Part shown: positions 36,655 through 44,929 of the stretch, piece after piece
How the letters are laid out: each line of letters starts with the position of its first letter
Position numbering within the stretch: the first letter of the stretch is position 1
Origin: Mannheimia granulomatis
GTDB lineage: Bacteria; Pseudomonadota; Gammaproteobacteria; Enterobacterales; Pasteurellaceae
Assembly (NCBI RefSeq): GCF_013377255.1
Contig: NZ_CP016614.1
Location: 1,310,501-1,374,500 of the forward strand
Direction of reading: 5' to 3'
DNA length: 64,000 nucleotides
Program-made: the position numbers and the translations under genes
The notes under the pieces: generated by a model
The model's database searches: none
What the model was told of the DNA's origin: nothing
What the model saw: only the letters and a program-made list of their open reading frames with translations

Positions 36655-37581
36655 CACTAAACAGTAATAGCAGGGTTTGATAAGAGAGTGTTTTTCTTGG
36701 ACGGGTATTTAATGCCCGCTCAACATTGTCAACTTCCTCTTGTGTTATCTCCCGCAAATCACTCCCTTTCGGAAAATACTGACGGATAAGCCCGTTCGTA
36801 TTTTCATTCAACCCTCTTTGCCAGGGACTTCTCACATCCGAAAAATAGGTTTCGCAATCCAATGCTTCTGCCCACTTCTTGTGTGCCGCAAATTCCGTCT
36901 CGTTATCAAAGGTTAAGGTGTGGATATGGGCTTTCAGCGGTAGCATCGCCAAAATCACTTTCTCTGCTAAATCATCGGCATCTTTACCCGATAATTTCAC
37001 GATTCGGCTATACTTCGTCTTTCATTCGACCACCGTCGCCAAGGCGGTAAAATGCCCTTTGCCCAACATCGTATCAACCTCTCAATCTCCCACTCAATAC
37101 TTCAGCTCTATCTCTTGCGGTCTGTGGTGGATATATGCCGCATCAGCAATCCGACATCGGCGGCGGTATAACTTTTCATTGCGTTTAATATAACGCTTCT
37201 CTCCACGCTGTAAGCACCGCCATATGGGGCTTTTCGTTTGAAATGATGGTGTAAATAGGCATAAATCGATTTAACCGATATCGGTAACATCAAACTATGC
37301 ACAATTTGCCCCGGACTTCAATACACCTTGAGTTTGATTTCAATGCATTGCCATAATGCCGGAGTGATTTTGACTTGGCAAGGCTTTGCTTTTTGCCATT
37401 GGTTATAAAACTGTTGGATGTGTCGGGCAATATATTCGCCAGATTTTGTACGGTTACGCCGGATTTCCTATCGAATCGTTGATATTGCCCGATTTAATGC
37501 AGTGGTAATCTATCTAATAGACTTGTGTTTTAAGGCGGTTTCAATGTAGAATCGTTCTTCATAAGCCAGTTAATTATACAT
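36655..37581 (-). mobile_element. Decayed IS30-family transposase
   Basis: From a start at 37581 the minus strand encodes an IS30-type transposase broken by several stops: LAYEERFYIETALKHKSIR, then an HTH region (EIRRNRTKSGEYIA), VHSLMLPISVKSIYAYLHHH, and the DDE core LTFDNETEFAAHKKWAEALD, SPWQRGLNENTNGLIRQYFP, ending near RALNTRPRKTLSYQT. At least three in-frame stops and a frame change prevent expression. The catalytic DNGxEF motif is altered to DNETEF. I could not define terminal inverted repeats with confidence. It appears to have inserted into ttrA. Confidence 0.85.
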
Positions 37582-37789
37582 CTTTACTTCTCTTTGGTCG
37601 GAAAAGTCTTGATTATACATCAACTGACTTTTCCATTTTTATCAAAAAGTACTTAAGGGGTAATTCAACTTTTTTGTAAATTTGAACTAATACTTTTATT
37701 TACTAATTATATAAACATTCAATTTTCTATTGTTACAGAGTAGAATTATCTGCAATAATTTTAGATTAGAGCACTTTGAAACCACTACT

Positions 37790-38647
37790 ATGTACAAGAA
37801 TCTTTCTCTACTCTCTCCAAGTCCCTCATTTGACTTCGAGTTAGTCTCTGGATTGACTCAATGCGAAAAAGGGAATTATCTTGATTCTGTTGTCAATAAG
37901 CAAGGTATGAAAGGCTATATGTTGCAACTGACAACTTTTGGTAGTGGTACAATTTATGACGGCAAAAATACATTTAATGTGGACCGTGGACAACTTCTTC
38001 TCTTTTCTCCGAATGTGATTCAGAATTACCAACGCCATTCTGAGGCTTCATATTGGCACTATAAGTGGATCTATTTTTTACCGAATCCTAAATGGAATAA
38101 ATGGTTAAATTGGTCTAATAGAGAAGCAGGGATTGGTCGCATAAAAATTAATGATAATCGATATTTCCAAGAAATCAGTCAGCTCTTCTCTAAAATTAAT
38201 CTCGAATTAAAGTCCAGCCATTTTTTTAAAGAAGACTTGGCTACTACTCTGTTGGAATATTTATTGATGAAGTGTATTTTTGCAGAGAAAATTGAGATTA
38301 TACCGGCAATCGATCAACGTATTCTTAATGTTTGTGATTTAATTCTATCCAATTTAGCTCGGAATGACAGTATAGAATACATAGCAGAGAAAGTATTTTT
38401 ATCCTCCTCTCGGTTATCGCACTTGTTTAAAGATTCTTTAGGTATTAGTTTAGTGCAATGGAGAGAACTGCAGCGGATTGCAGAATCAAAAAAACTATTA
38501 TATTTCTCCAACATTTCAATATTAAATATAGCTAAATCATTGGGTTATGAAGACCCTTTGTATTTTTCTAAGATCTTCAAAAAGCATACCGGATTATCCC
38601 CCTCTGAATTTAGAACTATCGAAAGACGTAAAGATAACGAAGTGTGA
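37790..38647 (+). CDS. araC: Arabinose-operon-type regulator AraC
   Basis: 285 residues from the ATG at 37790; an upstream in-frame start at 37730 adds 20 residues without similarity. It resembles E. coli AraC along its length: SFDFELVSGLTQCEKGNYLD (AraC: [21 protein letters not shown]), MKGYMLQLTTFGSGTIYDGK, RGQLLLFSPNVIQNYQRHSE and the tail LSSSRLSHLFKDSLGISLVQ / YFSKIFKKHTGLSPSEFR. The N-terminal cupin binds L-arabinose in the E. coli protein. Candidate AraC sites lie 24 bases past its stop, in front of a sugar-import operon. It begins about 200 bases beyond the IS30 relic. Confidence 0.88.
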   Translation: MYKNLSLLSPSPSFDFELVSGLTQCEKGNYLDSVVNKQGMKGYMLQLTTFGSGTIYDGKNTFNVDRGQLLLFSPNVIQNYQRHSEASYWHYKWIYFLPNPKWNKWLNWSNREAGIGRIKINDNRYFQEISQLFSKINLELKSSHFFKEDLATTLLEYLLMKCIFAEKIEIIPAIDQRILNVCDLILSNLARNDSIEYIAEKVFLSSSRLSHLFKDSLGISLVQWRELQRIAESKKLLYFSNISILNIAKSLGYEDPLYFSKIFKKHTGLSPSEFRTIERRKDNEV

Positions 38648-38658
38648 TCTAGATCTCA
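38643..38658 (+). promoter_or_regulatory. CRP-like site at araC stop
   Basis: TGTGA-TCTAGA-TCTCA matches nine of ten bases of TGTGA-N6-TCACA and overlaps the araC stop codon. Its centre is about 92 bases before the predicted transcription start, where CRP sits at E. coli araBAD. The same bases form a near-palindromic hairpin (CGAAGTG...CACTTCG then CTTTT, 38638-38668) that might instead terminate araC; both uses are possible. Confidence 0.55.
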
Positions 38659-38670
38659 CTTCGCTTTTCG

Positions 38671-38735
38671 TAGCAGAATTTTCCATATCTATAACAAAAA
38701 TTTACCTGTTCCCTCCTCTGTTTAAAGCATAAGAT
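38671..38735 (+). promoter_or_regulatory. araI1/araI2-like AraC sites and promoter
   Basis: TAGCAGAATTTTCCATA at 38671-38687 fits the AraC half-site consensus TAGC-N7-TCCATA exactly. Twenty-one bases further, at 38692-38708, TAACAAAAATTTACCTG resembles the weaker araI2 (TAGC...TACCTGA), giving the direct repeat of the araBAD control region. A poor -35 (TGTTCC, 38707-38712) is overlapped by the second site and a -10-like TAAGAT follows at 38730-38735, 17 bases on. This is the geometry of an AraC-activated promoter driving the operon that starts at 38836. Confidence 0.7.
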
Positions 38736-38835
38736 TAAGACAACTTTAATTGTGCTGTTCCTATTAAAGTAAAAATAACCTGCTGTTGGAGCAGGTATAC
38801 AATGTAATGACTTCTTAATTTATGAGGGAAGAACA

Positions 38836-39810
38836 ATGAAAAAACCAACATTAAAACACGCATTATTTTCCAGTATCTTAGCATTAAGTTGCTATAGCTC
38901 AGCACTTGCAAATGATGTAGTCAATATTTCTAAAATTGACGGTATGCCTTGGTTTAATAGAATGGCTGAGGGGGTTCTCCAAGCAGGTAAAGATAACAAT
39001 ATCAATGCCTATCAAGTTGGTCCTTCCAACACAGATGCACCACAGCAAGTGAAATTAATTGAGGACTTAATCGCTAAAAAAGTCAGTGCGATTTCCATCG
39101 TTCCAAATGATGCGAACGCTCTAGAGCCAGTACTGAAAAAAGCAAAACAAAATGGCATTGTTGTTTTAACAAATGAGTCTGTTGGTCAACCAAGTGCAGA
39201 TTGGGATATCGAGATTATCGATAATGCTCAATTTGCTGCTGATTATGTTGAAGAAGTTGCCAAAACAATGGAAGGTAAAGGCGGATATGTTATTTATGTT
39301 GGAGGTTTGACGGTTCCTCAACATAATTTATGGGCGGATCTATTTGTTAAATACCAAAAAGAACATTATCCAAATATGTTTGAAGTTACCAGTAGAATGC
39401 CGGTTGCGGAAAATATCAATGATGCTCGCCGTACCACAATTGATTTAGTGAAAGCCCACACAGACCTAAAAGCTGTTGTGTCTTTTGGCTCACAAGGCCC
39501 TATCGGTGCAGGGTTAGCAGTTAAAGAAAAACGCCTGAAAAATAAATTAAGTGTTTTCGGTATGATGATCCCATCTCAAGCTGCTAATTTAATTAGAAGT
39601 GGCGATATTACAATGGGAATTACCTATGATCCTGCTAATGCAGGTTATGCCCTTGCCGCTGTTGCAGCAAAAGTATTAAAAGGCGAAAAAATCGAAGATG
39701 GCTTAGAAATCCCTAATGTCGGTAAAGCTAAAGTGGATACAGAGAAAAAATTACTCCAATTCCACAATGTACTTAAAGTAACTAAAGATAATATCGACAA
39801 CTTATATTAA
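38836..39810 (+). CDS. Sugar ABC transporter substrate-binding protein
   Basis: 324 residues with a signal peptide cleaved after SSALA (about residue 25) and GAGGGA before the ATG. It is a type I periplasmic binding protein of the ribose/LsrB/RhaS cluster: ISKIDGMPWFNRMAEGVLQA, IEDLIAKKVSAISIVPNDAN and GYALAAVAAKVLKGEKI. First gene of a five-gene operon controlled by an AraC-type promoter, so its ligand is most likely L-arabinose or a related pentose (inference); by sequence it is nearer to LsrB/RhaS than to AraF. A hairpin follows its stop. Confidence 0.9.
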   Translation: MKKPTLKHALFSSILALSCYSSALANDVVNISKIDGMPWFNRMAEGVLQAGKDNNINAYQVGPSNTDAPQQVKLIEDLIAKKVSAISIVPNDANALEPVLKKAKQNGIVVLTNESVGQPSADWDIEIIDNAQFAADYVEEVAKTMEGKGGYVIYVGGLTVPQHNLWADLFVKYQKEHYPNMFEVTSRMPVAENINDARRTTIDLVKAHTDLKAVVSFGSQGPIGAGLAVKEKRLKNKLSVFGMMIPSQAANLIRSGDITMGITYDPANAGYALAAVAAKVLKGEKIEDGLEIPNVGKAKVDTEKKLLQFHNVLKVTKDNIDNLY

Positions 39811-39818
39811 TCTGCAAT

Positions 39819-39847
39819 AAATATGGGTTCTTTATGAACCCATATTT
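39819..39847 (+). other. Intercistronic hairpin after binding-protein gene
   Basis: AAATATGGGTTC (39819-39830) pairs with GAACCCATATTT (39836-39847) around a 5-base loop, with no T-run. It lies between the binding-protein and ATPase genes. Hairpins of this kind protect the upstream message and keep binding protein in excess over membrane parts. Confidence 0.75.
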
Positions 39848-39862
39848 CTCTGAGGAGGCATT

Positions 39863-41350
39863 ATGGCATTTATTTCCATGGCGAATATAAGCAAAACATT
39901 CCACGGTATAAAGGCATTAAATCAAGTGAACCTCTCTTTAGACTATGGAGAAGCTCTCTGCCTTGCCGGTCAAAATGGTTGTGGAAAATCAACGCTAATC
40001 AAAATCCTTTCCGGCGTCTATCAACCTGATAAAGGAGCTGAAATCAAAATTGGTGCGGCCACATATTCTAAATTAACGCCGCAAGAATCCATTGCAAAAG
40101 GGATTCAAGTTATCTATCAAGATCTAGCTCTATTTCCCAATTTAACAGTCGCAGAAAATATAGCAATAAACTCACACCGCAAGTTTGGCTGGGTAAGCCA
40201 GGAAGAGATTCACAAGGTGGCCTTAAATGCTATTCAGAGTATTAATGCAGATTTAGATCTTAATGCAGTTTTAGAAGATATACCCATCGCACAGCAACAA
40301 TTAGTCGCTATTTGTCGTGCATTGGCACAAAACGCTCGTTTATTGATTATGGATGAGCCGACAGCATCTCTTACTGCTAAAGAAGTGCAAGATCTACTAA
40401 AAGTCGTACTCAAGTTAAAGAGCAAAGGTATTAGTATTATTTTTATCAGCCATAAATTACAAGAAGTAATGGGTGTATCTGATGCCGTTTTAGTACTTAA
40501 AAACGGCAATATGATTGGTCAATATCCTATTAGCGAGATGGATGAGAAACATTTAGGATTCTTAATGACCGGATTAGAAATCGAATACAAGCGGTTAGAT
40601 TTGCCCGATCTTTCGCAAAGAAAAACTGTACTGGAAGTACGTAACTTAACATTATCTCGCCAATATGAAAATATAAATTTTGCATTACGAGAGGGGGAAA
40701 TTATTGCTTTAACCGGCTTACTAGGGTCAGGGCGTACGGAACTATGCCTTAGCTTATTCGGGATTACTCAGCCTAAATCTGGTGAAATCTTATTAAATGG
40801 AGAAAAAGTCATATTTAAAACGAATCGTGATGCAATCAAAAATGGGATTGCTTATGTGTCGGAAGATAGAATGACAACCGGCTTAATAATGGCAGAATCC
40901 ATTCATCACAATATCATATCTACTATTTTTCATAAGATCTGTGGTAGGTTTAATATTATTAAATCCCCAACGGCGTATCGACATAGTCAAGATCTGATTG
41001 ACTCACTAAAAATTAAAGTGGCGGATTCTGATTTGCCGGTAAATACCCTTTCAGGGGGAAACGCTCAACGGGTTTCTATTGCAAAATGGCTGGCAATTGA
41101 TCCTAAAATTATCATTTTAGATTCTCCAACAATTGGCGTAGATATTGCTAATAAAGAGGGGATATTCAATATCATTAAATCACTAGCACAGAAAGGTATC
41201 GCTGTTATCTTTGTTACTGATGAAGTGGAAGAAGCATATTACAACAGCCATAGGGTACTTGTAATGAAAAAAGGTAAGATAGCGAACGAACTTTTACCTA
41301 TTAATGCAACAGAAAAATTGATTGCGGAGGCCATCTATGAAAATCACTAA
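39863..41350 (+). CDS. Sugar ABC transporter ATP-binding protein (RbsA-type)
   Basis: 495 residues with two fused ATPase domains, as in RbsA/AraG/LsrA. Domain 1: Walker A GQNGCGKST, a degenerate signature (IAQQQLVAICRALAQ), and Walker B LLIMDEPTASL. Domain 2: an altered Walker A GLLGSGRTE, signature LSGGNAQRVSIAKWLA, and IIILDSPTIGVD. The second domain's changes are normal for this family, in which one site is weak. GAGGAGG precedes the start. The end overlaps the first permease gene by 14 bases. Confidence 0.94.
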   Translation: MAFISMANISKTFHGIKALNQVNLSLDYGEALCLAGQNGCGKSTLIKILSGVYQPDKGAEIKIGAATYSKLTPQESIAKGIQVIYQDLALFPNLTVAENIAINSHRKFGWVSQEEIHKVALNAIQSINADLDLNAVLEDIPIAQQQLVAICRALAQNARLLIMDEPTASLTAKEVQDLLKVVLKLKSKGISIIFISHKLQEVMGVSDAVLVLKNGNMIGQYPISEMDEKHLGFLMTGLEIEYKRLDLPDLSQRKTVLEVRNLTLSRQYENINFALREGEIIALTGLLGSGRTELCLSLFGITQPKSGEILLNGEKVIFKTNRDAIKNGIAYVSEDRMTTGLIMAESIHHNIISTIFHKICGRFNIIKSPTAYRHSQDLIDSLKIKVADSDLPVNTLSGGNAQRVSIAKWLAIDPKIIILDSPTIGVDIANKEGIFNIIKSLAQKGIAVIFVTDEVEEAYYNSHRVLVMKKGKIANELLPINATEKLIAEAIYENH

Positions 41351-42296
41351 TAATCATATTCTTTCTGCAACTATACTCGTTTTAGTAATTTTGCTTGCAT
41401 TCTTTACCAATGACTTTGCAACTATTGAAAACATCTATGATGTGGTTAATAACTATTCAATACTAATGATTTTAGCCTGTGGGTTACTTGTTGTCCTTAT
41501 TTCAGGAGGAATTGATATTTCATTTCCCGCCATAACTATCATTTCACAATATGTTATGGTAACAATGATAGGAAAATATGATATTGGTTTTTTAGGTATA
41601 TTTATTATCTCATCTTTCATAGGTATTCTATTAGGCTTTATCAATGCCCTGTTTGTTAATAAGATGAATGTACCTTCCATTATTATTACCATTTCAACAT
41701 TGAATATCTTTTATGGAGGGCTGCTGTATTTCACAAAAGGGGTATGGCTATACGATTATCCTGAATGGTTTACACAAGAAGTACTATTTTTCAAACAAAT
41801 CTCTCAAGATGGATTTGAGTTTGGTCTTTCATTCCAAGCAATTATAGCTATTTCATCAGTATTATTGACTTGGTTAATTACCCATAAATTAACTATAGGT
41901 AGAAGAATTTATGCACTTGGTGGGAATCAAGATGCTACATCTCGAATTGGGTTTAATATTCTGTTTCTACATTTATTTGCTTATGGTTATATGGGGTTTA
42001 TGGCCGGAATAGCAGGTATTGTACAATCTTATACCGTACAATCCGTTGCCCCTGACTCTCTCCTAGGTTATGAGTTAACCGTACTTGCAGCTGTCGTTTT
42101 AGGTGGAGCAAGCTTATCAGGGGGAAAAGGAACATTATTAGGAACAGTTATGGGAGTAATGCTGCTAGCAATCATTCAAAATGGCTTAAATTTAATGAAT
42201 GTTTCCTCCTATTGGCAAACAATCATTACCGGTATCATTATTATCTTGAGTATTAGTGCTACTGCATTAGGGCAATTAAAAAAACAAGGAGTATAA
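41337..42296 (+). CDS. Sugar ABC transporter permease 1
   Basis: 319 residues from the ATG at 41337, which has GGAGG nine bases upstream within the end of the ATPase gene. It is a BPD_transp_2 family permease with eight to ten membrane helices and the family's cytoplasmic motif GGNQDATSRIGFN, the glycine-rich contact with the ATPase, followed by LAAVVLGGASLSGGKGTLLG. It ends two bases before permease 2. With permease 2 it would form a heterodimeric channel, as LsrC/LsrD do. Confidence 0.9.
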   Translation: MKITNNHILSATILVLVILLAFFTNDFATIENIYDVVNNYSILMILACGLLVVLISGGIDISFPAITIISQYVMVTMIGKYDIGFLGIFIISSFIGILLGFINALFVNKMNVPSIIITISTLNIFYGGLLYFTKGVWLYDYPEWFTQEVLFFKQISQDGFEFGLSFQAIIAISSVLLTWLITHKLTIGRRIYALGGNQDATSRIGFNILFLHLFAYGYMGFMAGIAGIVQSYTVQSVAPDSLLGYELTVLAAVVLGGASLSGGKGTLLGTVMGVMLLAIIQNGLNLMNVSSYWQTIITGIIIILSISATALGQLKKQGV

Positions 42297-42298
42297 CG

Positions 42299-43249
42299 AT
42301 GAAAAGAAAAATTGATCACACTATTTTTTATCTATTGGCTCTTTTTACTATTGCTGTGATTATTTTTAGTCTTTTAATTCCAGAGATCTTCTGGTCTGTC
42401 AGTAATTTCCAGTCAATGGCATCTCAAATCCCTATACTAGGTATTCTAACACTTGCAATGGCATTACCAATGCTAACAGGTGGAATAAATCTTTCTATTA
42501 TTGCCAGTATGAATGCTTGTTCGCTAATTATTGCTTATTTTATTACGCAGCATAACGGTATTTCTTGGTTAGTTATGTCGGTTATCTTAAGCCTATTATG
42601 TGCATTAGTTATCGGTTTACTTAATGGCACACTGATTGCTATTATTCGAGTTTCACCGATTTTAGCCACATTAGGTACAATGACATTAATTAACGGAATT
42701 AATATATTAGTAACAAATGGCTCTACAATTGCAAATTTTCCTGACAGTATCTTAAATATTGGTGCGTCTACATTTCTATGGATTCCTACACCTATTTTAG
42801 TATTTTTAGTGCTTGCAGGACTTATATGGTGTTTCCTAGAAAAAACATCTATTGGCAAAGCGATCTATTTCATTGGCAATAATGAGAAAGCGACCTATTA
42901 CTCAGGTATTAATACGAAAAAGGTACTCATTTTAGTCTATATTATCTCATCTGTACTTTGTGTATTTGCTGCTATTCTAATGATGTCAAAACTCAATTCA
43001 GCAAAAGCCTCTTATGGTGATTCTTACTTACTGATCTCTATTCTTGCCGCTGTACTAGGTGGCATAAATCCAGATGGTGGCAAAGGAAAGCTCATAGGGA
43101 TTATGCTAGCTCTTATCTTACTTCAAGTCATTGAAAGTGGATTAAATATGCTTGGTATTAGCAGTTACATTACAATGATCTTGTGGGGCAGTCTATTGCT
43201 ACTGTTTATCTTCTTACAAAAAAATCATATTTTCCTATTAAAACATTAA
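42299..43249 (+). CDS. Sugar ABC transporter permease 2
   Basis: 316 residues, the same BPD_transp_2 family as the preceding gene but clearly diverged from it. Motifs: IGNNEKATYYSGINTKKVLI for the ATPase contact, and ILAAVLGGINPDGGKGKLIG. Membrane segments run through the whole protein. It starts two bases after permease 1 and is followed 12 bases later by the kinase. E. coli arabinose import (AraFGH) uses one permease; two here resembles the autoinducer-2 and rhamnose systems. Confidence 0.9.
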   Translation: MKRKIDHTIFYLLALFTIAVIIFSLLIPEIFWSVSNFQSMASQIPILGILTLAMALPMLTGGINLSIIASMNACSLIIAYFITQHNGISWLVMSVILSLLCALVIGLLNGTLIAIIRVSPILATLGTMTLINGINILVTNGSTIANFPDSILNIGASTFLWIPTPILVFLVLAGLIWCFLEKTSIGKAIYFIGNNEKATYYSGINTKKVLILVYIISSVLCVFAAILMMSKLNSAKASYGDSYLLISILAAVLGGINPDGGKGKLIGIMLALILLQVIESGLNMLGISSYITMILWGSLLLLFIFLQKNHIFLLKH

Positions 43250-43261
43250 CAGGAGTAAATT

Positions 43262-44857
43262 ATGCAAAATGAAAAACAACTAATTGAACAAGGTAATATA
43301 GTCATTGGAATTGAATTAGGATCAACTCGTGTCAAAGCTGTATTGATTGGTCCAGATGGTACAATTTTAGCAACTGGCGGCGCCGATTGGGAAAATCGGC
43401 TGATTGACGGAGTTTGGACATACCATCAACACGAAGTATGGGAGAAACTCCAAGCAGCGTATATAGATTTAACCAAAACAGTGAAAGAAAAATACCATGC
43501 TATTATTCGTAATGCAAAAGCATTAGGAATTAGTGCAATGATGCATGGCTATTTGCCTTTTGATAAACAAGGAAAACAGCTCGTTCCTTTTAGAACTTGG
43601 CGAAATAACATTACCTTAGAAGCATCTGAAAAATTAACGGAGCTTTTCCAATATCCAATTCCTCAACGTTGGAGTATTGCTCATTTGTATCAAGCTCTAT
43701 TAAACAATGAACCGCATTTAAATGAGGTTAATCATATCACTACATTATCTGGTTACGTTCACTGGCAACTCACTGGAGAAAAAGTATTAGGAATTGGTGA
43801 TGCCTCAGGAATGTTTCCGATTGATACAAATTCTCTCTCCTACAACAAAAAGATGCTTTCTCAGTTTTCACAATATATTTCTCAATTTAATATGCCTTGG
43901 CAGCTGGAAGAGATCCTACCCAAAGTGTTAGTTGCAGGTGAGTTTGCTGGCAAATTAACCGAAAAAGGAGCTAGATTACTTGATCCAAGTGGCAATTTAC
44001 AAGCAGGAATCCCTCTATGTCCTCCAGAGGGAGATGCTGGTACAGGTATGATTGCAACTAATTGTATTAAAGAAAAAACGGGAAATATTTCAGCAGGAAC
44101 ATCTGCATTTGCAATGATAGTGCTAGAAAAAATGCTGTCAAAAGTTTATTCAGAGTTAGATATTGTTACAACTCCCGCAGGAAAATTGGTTGCTATGGCA
44201 CACGCCAATAACTGTACATCTGACATTAATGCTTGGGTTAAATTATTTGGAGAGTGCTTAGAGACTTTTGGAGTCAATATATATACAGAAGAATTATATG
44301 AGATGTTATTCCTACAGGCATTACAAGGTGATGCTGATTGTGGAGGGCTACTCTCCTATGGTTTTCACTCTGGAGAACATAATGTCGGTTTATCTGAAGG
44401 TTGTCCTATATTCTTACATCCAACAAAATCCCATTTCAATTTAGCTAACTTTATGCGAGTTCACCTCTATACTTCATTCGGAGCAATGAAGTTGGGGATG
44501 GATATTTTGATCAATCAAGAGAAAGTAGAAATTTCTCGTATTTTAGGGCATGGTGGTATTTTCAAAACCGAAGGTGTTGCACAAAAAATCTTAGCATCTG
44601 CCCTGAATATACCACTTGCAACAGCAAGCACTGCCTCAAATGGAGGAGCTTGGGGGATTGCGTTGCTTGCAAACTTCCTAGAAGTTTCTGATAGCTATAA
44701 TTTGGAGAATTATCTAGACAAACAGATATTCAATACCACCAATCTGAATCTTATTCAACCAGATAAAGCAATAACTGAAGGATATGAACGTTTTATGCAG
44801 AGATACATAACTGGTATTCCTATCGTAGAGAAAGCACTTTATCTTAATCATTCATGA
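43262..44857 (+). CDS. FGGY-family pentulose kinase (ribulokinase-like)
   Basis: 531 residues with AGGAG before the ATG. The phosphate-binding loop IGIELGSTRVKAVLIG opens the N-terminal domain, and GNISAGTSAFAMIV and RILGHGGIFKTEGVAQKILA belong to the C-terminal domain. The pieces MMHGYLPFDKQGKQLVPFRT and CPPEGDAGTGMIATN mark a branch of FGGY kinases distinct from classical E. coli AraB and usually annotated xylulokinase or ribulokinase. It would phosphorylate the ketopentose made from the imported sugar. AraC-type control favours L-ribulose (inference). araA and araD are not next to it: parC follows on the other strand. Confidence 0.85.
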   Translation: MQNEKQLIEQGNIVIGIELGSTRVKAVLIGPDGTILATGGADWENRLIDGVWTYHQHEVWEKLQAAYIDLTKTVKEKYHAIIRNAKALGISAMMHGYLPFDKQGKQLVPFRTWRNNITLEASEKLTELFQYPIPQRWSIAHLYQALLNNEPHLNEVNHITTLSGYVHWQLTGEKVLGIGDASGMFPIDTNSLSYNKKMLSQFSQYISQFNMPWQLEEILPKVLVAGEFAGKLTEKGARLLDPSGNLQAGIPLCPPEGDAGTGMIATNCIKEKTGNISAGTSAFAMIVLEKMLSKVYSELDIVTTPAGKLVAMAHANNCTSDINAWVKLFGECLETFGVNIYTEELYEMLFLQALQGDADCGGLLSYGFHSGEHNVGLSEGCPIFLHPTKSHFNLANFMRVHLYTSFGAMKLGMDILINQEKVEISRILGHGGIFKTEGVAQKILASALNIPLATASTASNGGAWGIALLANFLEVSDSYNLENYLDKQIFNTTNLNLIQPDKAITEGYERFMQRYITGIPIVEKALYLNHS

Positions 44858-44874
44858 AATATTGTCATAAAATA

Positions 44875-44918
44875 CAAGCGGTGAACTTTGTAAATTTTTT
44901 TGCAAAGTTCACCGCTTG
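44875..44918. terminator. Bidirectional terminator from an inverted uptake-sequence pair
   Basis: CAAGCGGTGAACTTTG (44875-44890) and CAAAGTTCACCGCTTG (44903-44918) form a perfect 16-bp stem with a T-rich loop, between the convergent kinase and parC genes. Confidence 0.85.
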
Positions 44919-44929
44919 AATTCCTAAAT

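Noticed and set aside
36635..37700. Complete IS30 element with defined ends
   Set aside because: I could not find convincing terminal inverted repeats or a target duplication; only the broken transposase is claimed.
38638..38668. Simple araC terminator
   Set aside because: The stem CGAAGTG/CACTTCG with CTTTT fits, but the core TGTGATCTAGATC is also an excellent CRP half-site at the right distance from the AraC sites; I annotated it as CRP-like with the terminator as an alternative.
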